A DNA stretch of 42,723 bases from NCBI GenBank assembly GCA_003094555.1, contig NATW01000133.1, forward strand, positions 1-42,723, read 5' to 3'. Position numbers and translations under genes: made by a program. Below are positions 1-8,900 of the stretch, in pieces (within the stretch, counting starts at the first letter, position 1; the number at the start of each line of letters is the position of its first letter). The notes below the pieces were generated by a model that saw only the letters and a list, made by a program, of their open reading frames with translations, did not search any database and was not told the origin of the DNA. The stretch comes from a gamma proteobacterium symbiont of Ctena orbiculata. Its GTDB lineage: Bacteria; Pseudomonadota; Gammaproteobacteria; Chromatiales; Chromatiaceae.

Positions 1-787
1 GGTACATGAACAACCACTCCCTGTCCCTGGATGGGCAGCGGAGATAGTAGCCATTTTGATTGATAAGATGACTTTGACTGTCTGTCAGTACGTCATGGAT
101 ATCGATCTCATTCATTATGTTGAGAGCAAGATAGTTAAGAATGAGCAGTCCAATCTTATTTCCTTTGTCATTGGTCACTGGGAGGCCTATGCGCAGCATT
201 GGTTTCAGGGGCTGCTCTATCCGGTTGTTTTCAACATTCAGATCTAGGGGAGAAAGATAGATCTCTCCAGGAAGAAGTGTCATGGCTTCCTTAAAATAGT
301 AGCGGTCGGATTTGTCTTGTAAATGTTGTTGCGGAACCAGGCTTGCCCCATCGGTGTTCAAGTTGATGCGTAGTACCTCCCGACCCTGAAGATCCAACAG
401 CCGGAGTTGGTCGTAGATGCGCTTTTGCGCGGAAAAAACTATCCATTGTTCACTGAGCCGTTGTGCATCGCTTCCCCCCGGATTATTCATGACCTTTACC
501 AGCAAGGGGTTGCTCGCCAACAGTCTGATATCGCCTTTTATATTGCGCAGGATCTGTTGCAGTGTCAGATAGAGGTCATGGTTGGCAAGTTCGTTCATCT
601 TGCGTGCATGTTCTTCAACCGCCGATGCCTGCTGGTTGAAATAGCTCACAATGGCAATGCCGAAAATAGCTAAGAAGGGTAAGGCCAGAAGGAGTGTTTT
701 CCGCAGCAGCAGGGTACGCGGTATAGGGGTCGATACCGTTTCATCAATTGCTATATTACGGAGATGGGTGAGTCCCGGTGTTTCCAT
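1..787 (-). CDS. Cache-domain membrane sensor, N-terminal part (gene runs off the window)
   Basis: I translated the minus strand from the ATG at 787; it stays open to the window edge, giving about 262 residues with no stop. A GGAAGG ribosome site lies about 6 bases before the ATG. After about 30 cytoplasmic residues there is one hydrophobic segment (about residues 31-50, ending in IAIVSYF). An extracytoplasmic region follows, containing LDLQGREVLRIN, SDRYYFKEA and GLPVTNDKGNKIGLLILNY, which is the pattern of a double-Cache ligand-binding domain. Such domains normally precede a second membrane segment and a histidine kinase, GGDEF or chemoreceptor output; that part lies outside the window, so the output is unknown. 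It lies 207 bp beyond the REC-PAS-GAF gene on the same strand and may be a separate unit. Confidence 0.8.
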   Translation of the reverse strand, partial: METPGLTHLRNIAIDETVSTPIPRTLLLRKTLLLALPFLAIFGIAIVSYFNQQASAVEEHARKMNELANHDLYLTLQQILRNIKGDIRLLASNPLLVKVMNNPGGSDAQRLSEQWIVFSAQKRIYDQLRLLDLQGREVLRINLNTDGASLVPQQHLQDKSDRYYFKEAMTLLPGEIYLSPLDLNVENNRIEQPLKPMLRIGLPVTNDKGNKIGLLILNYLALNIMNEIDIHDVLTDSQSHLINQNGYYLRCPSRDREWLFMY

Positions 788-994
788 TGTCCGCCTTCCG
801 CTGGCTATATGAGCAAGCATAGACGTTTATATGGAATTGACCACTTTGCCGCACAGTGAAAGGCATGGGCCAATGTAGCCTGGATTGCAGGGGCTGCACG
901 AGGAATCAATTGTGTATTTGGCTGCCAGATTGTCCGCTCAAATACTTACCTAGCTACGGGTTGACGCAAAGCAGAAGATCACTAAAACAATGGT

Positions 995-2452
995 TTAGCT
1001 CAATTCTGTACGCTTGCGTTCGATCAGACGCCACATACCTTCCACCAGCAGCCTAAGCTGTTGTACATCACCTTCATTGTAATCCTCCTCTTTATTTCCA
1101 ACGCCGGCCACCAGCACGATTTTATCGTCGATGATTACGGGTAGATTCATGTGGCGAATCAATTTGACATGACCTTTCGGTGTGCTCTTCTTCCACGGAT
1201 TGGGTGCGTTATAATCGTTGGTGATGATCGGTCGGCGTTGACGTACGGCTTCCCCCCACAGCCCTGCGCTTTGCAGTGGAAAGAGATGCGGTTTGCCTGC
1301 TACGGTGCACTCGGCCATTGCCTCCGGTGACCAATATTTTATATCGAGGGTGGTTTGGTCTTCACTCATCAGTCCCAGATATCCCAGCTTGCTACGGGTC
1401 AGTCGGATCGCCGATTCGTAGGCGAAACGCATAAGCTCATCCTCGTTTGCATGATTCATCTCGTACAATTGCAGCAGGGCCTCCATGCGTTCAGTGTTGA
1501 GTGTCAGCAACTCCTGTGCTTTTCGCTGTTCGGTAATATCGACGATGATGCCATCGAGGCAGGCTATTTTGCCATCGGAGGTGAACACGGCCAGGCCGTG
1601 TTTGTGCACCCAGCGGAGTCTGCCATCTGCTGCCACTAGGCGAAAATCCATCGCATAGCGACCATCTTTTGCCAGGCCACTTGCCACCCCATCGGCAACG
1701 CTCTGGCGGTCATCTGGGTGAATAATGCTGGCGAAAGAGCGCACCTGGTTATGCAGGAAATCCTCGCTCGGAAAGCCGGTGATCTGGGTGATGGCGGCGC
1801 TGATGAATTCCATACTCCAATGTTCATCATTGGCGCAACGATAGATGGCGCCCGGGCTGTTGAAGACAATGTTGCCCAAGCGCTGTCGGCTTTCGCGTAA
1901 TGCCTCCTCAACCTCTTTGCGGTGAATGATCTCCTCCTTAAGTTGATTGTTGGTAAGGCTGAGTTTGAGGGTGCGTGTGTTAACCTCATGTTCCAGTCCT
2001 TCGGAGAGTTCTCGCAGGCGTAGCTGGTTGCCAACCCTGGCCAGCAGCTCCTCCGGTTGGAATGGCTTGGTGATATAGTCCACACCACCTGCCTGAAAGC
2101 CTTTCACTTTGTCGTGTTCATCTTCCAGGGCACTGAGGAAAATGATGGGGATGGAATTAGTCGTTTGATTGGTTTTGAGCTGTTGGCAAACATCATAGCC
2201 GTCAAGCCCGGGCATCTTGATGTCCAGTAGGATGAGATCTGGTAGCATCGCTTTGACGAACTCCAATGCGAGTTCGCCGTTGATGGCGGGATAGACGGTA
2301 TAACCCTCCTTGGTCAATAGCTCAATTAACAACTTGAGATTGGAGGCGTTGTCGTCAACAACCAATACTTTGTTGTATTGAGAAGTGCTCATAGGTTTTC
2401 TCGCGTTTGGTTTTACCATATCTCCGTTGTCAGGTGTTGTTTCTATTCTCAT
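995..2452 (-). CDS. Response regulator with PAS and GAF domains and no output domain
   Basis: This 485-residue protein begins with a receiver domain: acidic pair D33-D34, phosphoacceptor D77 in LILLDIKMPG, and K129 in DYITKPF. A coiled linker follows at about 140-185, then a PAS domain at about 190-312 ending in DITEQRKAQE, and a GAF-type domain at about 320-480 with RRPIITNDY and VAGVGNKEEDYNE. The protein stops at the helix after the GAF domain (IERKRTELS), where relatives normally continue into a kinase or GGDEF. So it has an input and a phospho-switch but no recognisable enzyme. The GAF domain closely resembles the second GAF of the hybrid kinase at 14347-21258. It is the third gene after the giant GGDEF-EAL protein and the hemerythrin, 22 bp from the latter. 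The start is uncertain: ATG at 2392 (M21) with GAGAAAA upstream would remove 20 residues that lie outside the receiver fold. Confidence 0.85.
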   Translation of the reverse strand: MRIETTPDNGDMVKPNARKPMSTSQYNKVLVVDDNASNLKLLIELLTKEGYTVYPAINGELALEFVKAMLPDLILLDIKMPGLDGYDVCQQLKTNQTTNSIPIIFLSALEDEHDKVKGFQAGGVDYITKPFQPEELLARVGNQLRLRELSEGLEHEVNTRTLKLSLTNNQLKEEIIHRKEVEEALRESRQRLGNIVFNSPGAIYRCANDEHWSMEFISAAITQITGFPSEDFLHNQVRSFASIIHPDDRQSVADGVASGLAKDGRYAMDFRLVAADGRLRWVHKHGLAVFTSDGKIACLDGIIVDITEQRKAQELLTLNTERMEALLQLYEMNHANEDELMRFAYESAIRLTRSKLGYLGLMSEDQTTLDIKYWSPEAMAECTVAGKPHLFPLQSAGLWGEAVRQRRPIITNDYNAPNPWKKSTPKGHVKLIRHMNLPVIIDDKIVLVAGVGNKEEDYNEGDVQQLRLLVEGMWRLIERKRTELS

Positions 2453-2474
2453 GTGGTAATGGCACCAAATTATC

Positions 2475-2912
2475 TTATCTCATTTTCTCTCGCAAAAATC
2501 TGCCCAGTGACTGGTCGATACCAAGTACATGGTCGCGCAGCCAATGATTAAGAAATCGCAGTATCTCTACGCGCGAAACCTTTTGTCCTTCACGCAGTTG
2601 GTCGCGTACAGTCACAACCTGGTGCGAGAAATCGCGATGCTGAGCGATATGGGCCTGTGCCTCCTCGGGACAGGCCGTGGCGTAGTCATAGCGTTGCATC
2701 AGTGCCTCTTCGGTTTCAAAATGCATGAGGGCATAGCCGAGCAGATCTTTGACCACATGGCTCAGCAATATCTCACTGTCATCGTCAAGTAATTTTGTGT
2801 TCATCTCCTGCAGGGTCTCGACGAGATAGTGGTGCTGCTTATCGATTGAGTCAATGCCGGTGGCCATTGACTCCTCCCACTCGATTGCTTGGAAATGTTC
2901 TATTTGCGGCAT
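2475..2912 (-). CDS. Bacteriohemerythrin
   Basis: This 145-residue protein is a full-length single-domain hemerythrin, a four-helix bundle that binds O2 at a non-haem di-iron centre. The ligand set is complete: H27 in DKQH, H64 and E68 in HFETEE, H88 and H92 in HIAQH, and H128 and D133 in WLRDHVLGID. There is no signal peptide, so it acts in the cytoplasm. Its ATG lies inside the end of the giant kinase/GGDEF/EAL gene (13 bp overlap), which implies translational coupling and a shared transcript. Hemerythrins are often found near or fused to cyclic-di-GMP enzymes and chemoreceptors as oxygen sensors. A role in giving the neighbouring GGDEF-EAL protein an oxygen or redox input is my inference; oxygen storage or delivery is the alternative. 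Confidence 0.93.
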   Translation of the reverse strand: MPQIEHFQAIEWEESMATGIDSIDKQHHYLVETLQEMNTKLLDDDSEILLSHVVKDLLGYALMHFETEEALMQRYDYATACPEEAQAHIAQHRDFSHQVVTVRDQLREGQKVSRVEILRFLNHWLRDHVLGIDQSLGRFLREKMR

Positions 2913-5900
2913 ACGTTCAACTCCATAGCGTTAAATGCTGCATACCATTTCTCTAAGGTATGGGCAGGCATGGGCCGTCCCATCCCGTAACCCTGGACGA
3001 TGTGACAACCAATATCTACCAGATACTGAGCCTGTTCGGTGGTCTCCACGCCCTCGGCGACCACCTGCAGTCCGAAGGCCTGGCCAAGTCTGATCACGCC
3101 GACGACGATAGCCTCGTCCTCTGGGTCTTCGAGCATGTCACGCACGAAGGACTGATCGATCTTCAACTCTTGGATGCTCAGGCGGCGCAGATAGACCAGC
3201 GAGGAGTAGCCGGTGCCGAAGTCGTCCAGGGAGAAGCCGATTCCCATCCCCAAGCACTGCTTGATCACCTGTTCGATGGGTTCCAGCTCCTCTAAGTCGT
3301 TGGTCTCGACAATCTCTATCACCAGTTGATTTCGCGGCATCTGCGGCCAGATCGATGCGATGGTACTGCGCAGGTCATCGACAAAGGTGCGGTTCTTGAG
3401 ATGGCGCGGGAAGACATTGATGCTGATCGGCAGGGTAATCCCCTTTTCGTACCAGATCCTCGCCTGTTGTATAGCCTGCTCCATCACCCAGCGCCCCATG
3501 CGGAACGCTAGGATGTCGTTTTCGATCAGTGAGATAAACTCCTTGGGTCCCACCAGCCCGAGTACCGGATCATTCCAGCGCAGCAGCGCCTCTGCACCAA
3601 CCGTTTCACAGGTTGTATAGTCCACTTTTGGCTGGTAGTAGAGTTCAAACTGACCCCGCTCCAGCCCACGGCTTATCTTTTCCATCAGCTCGACCTGTGC
3701 GGATATCTGCCGTTCCAGTCGTGCGTCGAAGATCTGGTAGCGGTTCTTGCCGAGTTGTTTCGCCATGTACATGGCGTGGTCGGCATGGCGCAGCAGGCTG
3801 TCGGCATCCACATTATCGTCCGGATAGAGGGTCACGCCGATGCTGGCTGAGACCGACGCCATTTGATTATCCAGCAGCATGGGTTCGGCAACCTTGTTCA
3901 GCACCCGTTCCAGAGCATTGGCGCAATCGGTTTCGCTGCCAATGTCACTCCATAGCAACACGAACTCATCCCCCCCCAGGCGGGAGACGGTATCCTCGGC
4001 GCGCGACATCGTCTCCAGGCGGTGGGCGATCTCGATCAACATGCGATCCCCACCCTCGTGGCCGAACTGGTCATTGATTGGTTTGAAACCATCGAGATCG
4101 AGGTAGCAGACGGCAAGATTTTTTTCGTGACGCCGGGCATGGGCAATGGCCTGCTCCAGACGGTCACCGAGCAGACGCCGGTTGGGTACCGAGGTGAGCA
4201 TGTCGTAGTGGGCGATGCGGTCCAGGTCGGCTTCATGCTGTTTGATCATGCTGATATCCGTAAATGCGCCTACATAGTGTTGCAGGCGTCCCTGGTCGTC
4301 CTTGATAGCGACGATGGAGAGCAGCTCGGGAAAGATCTCTCCTGATTTACGTTGGTTCCAGATCTCTCCCTGCCACTCACCCGTGCTGTGGATCGATTGC
4401 CACATTTCGGCATAGAAAGTGGGGTTCTGTCGTCCGGCACTGAGGAAGCTTGGGTTTTGTCCGAGTGTCTCTTCGCGGCTGTAGCCGGTGAGGCGGGTGA
4501 AGGCTGGATTGATATCGATAATGCGGTTGTCGGCATCGCTGATGAGGATCCCTTCCTGACTGGTGGAGAAGACGCTGGCTGCCAAGCGCAGGTTCTCTTC
4601 GTCCACTTTACGTTGCGTGATGTCGAACATGGAAACAAAGACTTTGCTGAGCTTGTCTTCATAGCCGGGACAGACGGAAAAAGAGATGCTGACGTCACGG
4701 CGTTTTCCGCTCAGAGTTTGCACCACGCCATCGAGTATCAGCTCTGTCTCGCCTTTAGCGATGGCCATCAGTTCTTTACGAAAGGCATCATAGGATTCCG
4801 GGATGAAGGTCTTCGGCAGCCCATCGAAGAGCTCCGCCTTGCTGTCTGCTTCATGGAGTTCCAGGGTGGCGTTGTTGACATTGACGATGCGTACCAGTGC
4901 GGCGCACTCTTTTACACTCTCCGGATGTGCCAAGAGGTAGTCCTCGAGGTCATCGCCATAGTTCATTGTAAACTCGTCGAGGCGGGACTTGACGGCTGAA
5001 AAGTCCTCTTCCCGGACAGATACCGGCGAGTTTTCATATACCAGGCGAAAGCGCTCCTCGCTCTCGCGCAGGTCCCTTGTAATCAGCAGGTTGTTGAGGC
5101 CATCCGAAAAGCGATGGGCGATCTCCTGGAACAGCCTGGACTCCTGGTCGGTCCAGATACGATCGTGACTACACTGGTGGATACCAAAATGCCAGGGGCG
5201 GTCCACCTTGGGGCGTAGCGCTATCGCCAGTAGCGAGCGAACCCCCAGATTTTCTGTGATCTCTGCTGGAATAGGATGATCGGTTTCGGGTCCAAGACGT
5301 ATCGGTGTGTCTCTGTCGCGCATGGCGCGCAGGGTCTCTTCGATATGGGGGTGATAGGGCAGACGTCCGCCGGGTGCTAGGGTCGAGGGATACTCTGGCT
5401 TGCAGCGCTCCATGGGCATCCACCACTCGGCACTGGCATCGGGGTCACAGGGATATTGAAGATAGGTGCGGTCGCAGTCGAAGATATCCAGCACCTCATC
5501 CAGGGTGCGTTTCAATATCTCCTCTATGCTGCCTTCTGACTGCAGGACTTTATTGATCCGATCCAGACTCTTGAGAAAGTGTAAATGTTCTTGCCGCTCC
5601 TGTTCCGCTTGTTTTATCTCGGAGATGTCAACCAGGGAGACCAATACTCGGCCAAGACTCTGCTCATAACCGGAACAGACCGAGATGAAGATGTCGATGG
5701 GGTGTCGCTGTCCGGTCAGCGTCCTGATCTCCGATTCCACGCGTAAGTGGGTCTCACCACGCATCAGGGAAACGAGTATTTGGCGATAGGCTGGCACGGT
5801 TTCCGGTATGAAGATCTGTGGCAGATCTCTGAGAAACTCCTCCTTGGTGCCGGCCTGGTGAAGCCGCAGTGCGGCTTGATTGATATCGATGATGCGCACC

Positions 5901-8900
5901 AGCGCTGCACACTCGTGCGCCACTTGCGGGTGATCGACCAGGTAAGTGGCAAGGTCGTCTCCATACTCGGGGCGCAGCGATTCCAGATGTGCTTTGACGG
6001 CTGAGTAGTCCTCTTCCTGTATCGATACAGGGGAGCTCTCGAACACCAGGCGGAAACGCGCCTCGCTCTGGCGCATGTCGCGTGTGCTCAGTAGGCTGTT
6101 GAGGCCGTCGGAGAGGCGGTGTCCGATCTCCTCGAACAGACGCACCTCCTGGTCGCTCCAGCTACGTTCATGGGAACACTGCTGGAGACCGAACTGCCAG
6201 GGCTTGTCCGCTTTGGGGCGTAAAATGGTGGCCAGAACGGCGCGGGTGTTGTACTTCTCTCTGGCCAGCGGGGTTATGGGATAGTCCCCCTCCGGCCCGA
6301 TCCGCAGCGGGCGCTCCTTCTCAAGCAGGGCGCGCATCACGGCGGCCATCTCCTCTTCCATGGGCTGGGGGCCATGGGGACCGGCACCGGGGAACGCCGG
6401 TCGAGTACTCTCCAGGGGTACGGACCAGGTCTCGGCATCCGGGTCGCAGGGGTAGATCAGACAAGCGCGGTCACAATCGAAGATATCGAGCACCTCACTT
6501 AAGGCTGTGCTCATGGTTTTTTCGAAAGTGCCCTGTGTTTGCAGCACTCGATTGATCCGGTCAAGGCTCTCGAGAAAATGCATGTGATCCAGGCGTTCTA
6601 TCTCGGCCTGTTTTTGCTCGGTTATATCGTTGGAGATAACCAGTACGGACTGGACTTTACCATCGGTATTGAGTTCAGGGGCGAAACGGGAGTTGGCCCA
6701 ATGGACCTGCCCCTGTGCTGTACGGAAAGCGATCTCATCGGAAATCTCGAGCCCGCTATCAATCACCTGTTGCAGGTTGGCCATATAGGCTTTAGGGTCG
6801 AGTAGGGGTGAGTCCGTCTTGCTGGTTTTCTGCAGTACCTGATTCAAGGGTGCGGTGAACAGTTTTTGCAAGGCTGGATTGAGATAGACGCGGCGCAGAT
6901 TCAGGTCATAGCGTGCAATGTGATCCGGGGAGTTTTCCACCAGGGTACGGAACAGCTGTTCGCTGGCGGTCAGCTGTTGTTCGGCCCTTTTACGCTCCGA
7001 GATATCGGAGAAACTGACGATGACATGGGTGATGCCGCCCGTTTCATTAAACAGTGGTGCGGCGTTTACCAGGGCCCATAAGATCTCTATCCGGTCAGGA
7101 CGATCTATGCCGATAACAGTGTTTTGCAGCGCATGTTTTGACGCCAGTACCCGATTGACCGGGAACTCTTCCGGCGGCAGCAGGCTCTCATCCTCTCGCA
7201 GAAAGTGCCAGTCGGGATCGATGGCGGTCTTGCCCAACAACTGTGCTTCGCTCAGGCCGAGTAAATCCTGGGCCATGGTGTTGGCAGTGAGGATCTGTGT
7301 GTCAGTGCCGTGTACCACCACGGCGGCCTGGACCTTTTGCAGCAAGGCGCGGAACTTTTCCTCGCTCTCTCTACGGGTGTCGTAGAGATGGGAATTCTCC
7401 AGAGAGATCGCCGCCTGGGTAGCCAGGACATCCAGTACAGCCAGCCGGTTCTGGTTGAATACACCAGGGGTTTGGGAGTTTTCGAGGTATAAAACACCCG
7501 CCAGATTGCCGTGCCTTATGAGGGGCAGGCAAAGTATCGATTTCGCCTTTCCCTGGCGTAAGTAGGGGTCGTCAGCCATGGACTCGGGATGTGAGCTGTC
7601 ATCGATAATGATGCTCTTCAGGGTATGTGTGGTTGTATTGATGATGGAGTGAGCGCAATCTATGTCGGTTATTGGGGTGCGTACGGGTGTCACGAGAATG
7701 CCATTTTCTCCGGCCCTGGCCTCTGCCTCCACCTCCATCCCATCACTACCGGGAGTGGCCAACAGCCCCCTGTCCGCGCCGGCATTTTCAACTGCATTGA
7801 TCATCAGTGTTTGAATGAGTTTCGCCAGTTCGATTTCACTCGACACCGCTTGGGACGCCTTTACCATGGTGATTGCGTCGAGTCTGCCGTCCAGGCCAGT
7901 CTCAGCCTTATCGTCAGCGCCCTCAGGCATCAGCCAGTGGGGAAACTGCGCCGCTAAGTCACGAACCTTTGCCGCAGCCCCCCATTGCGCGTAAAGCGCA
8001 CTGGCCTGGAGCAGCTGAAGTCGGGATGACTCCTGCATGTCATGGCCGAGGTAACATTTGGCCGTCAATTCGTAGGCCAAGGCGGCTTCGTGAATGAACC
8101 CGTTATCCAGAGCGCCGGCGATCGCTTTTTCATAACCTTTCATGGCCTCGAGAATCCGACCCTCAACCCGAGCCTCCTCGGCCAGTATCAGGTCGTATTT
8201 GTGGCGGAAGTTTTCCCTGGCATGATCGGCCAAGTGGGAGAGTCGCGTCTTGCTCTCTTTCAGAACGGCTTTATCGGATCCTGGCAGGGATTTGTCGGCT
8301 CCCCGGCAGCGGCCCAGTACAGCCAGGCTGTGATAGAAAACCAGCTCACCCACCGCGATAAGACCCAGGGAGCTCTTTTCATGAGGTTTTGCCTTTTCAG
8401 CAAACTGGGTGGCTTCTTCACAGCGGCCGAACAGAACATTCAAAACGGTCTTTGCCGTATAGAACCAGAACAGCAGGGTATAGTTGTTGTTCTCGATGAG
8501 CGTGGGCAACAACTCATCTTCCTTGACATAGTCGCCATTGAGAGAGCCAGGGGTGCTCGAAGGCGATACAAGATTGTGCGTCGTTTGGCGGGTGATATTC
8601 AAGAATCCAACGGCATACCACTGCCGCAGTTTCTTCACCAGAGCGAGATGATAATCCACCGTGCTCTCCACCTGCTCCAGGGCAGTGCCGGAGAACAACA
8701 GGTTGTTGCAATAGTGGTTGGCGCAGTAGGCGACGTTTTCGATATCGCCATAAGCCAATCCGACTTCGACACCTTTCGCCATGTCGGGCAAAGCGCTGTT
8801 CAGCGGCTCTTTCCAGTGTCGGATACAGCTGTTGAACATATTCAAGGCCATGCTCTGCATTTCTGGCGCCTTGAGATCGGTGCAGAGAGTAAGGCCAGCC

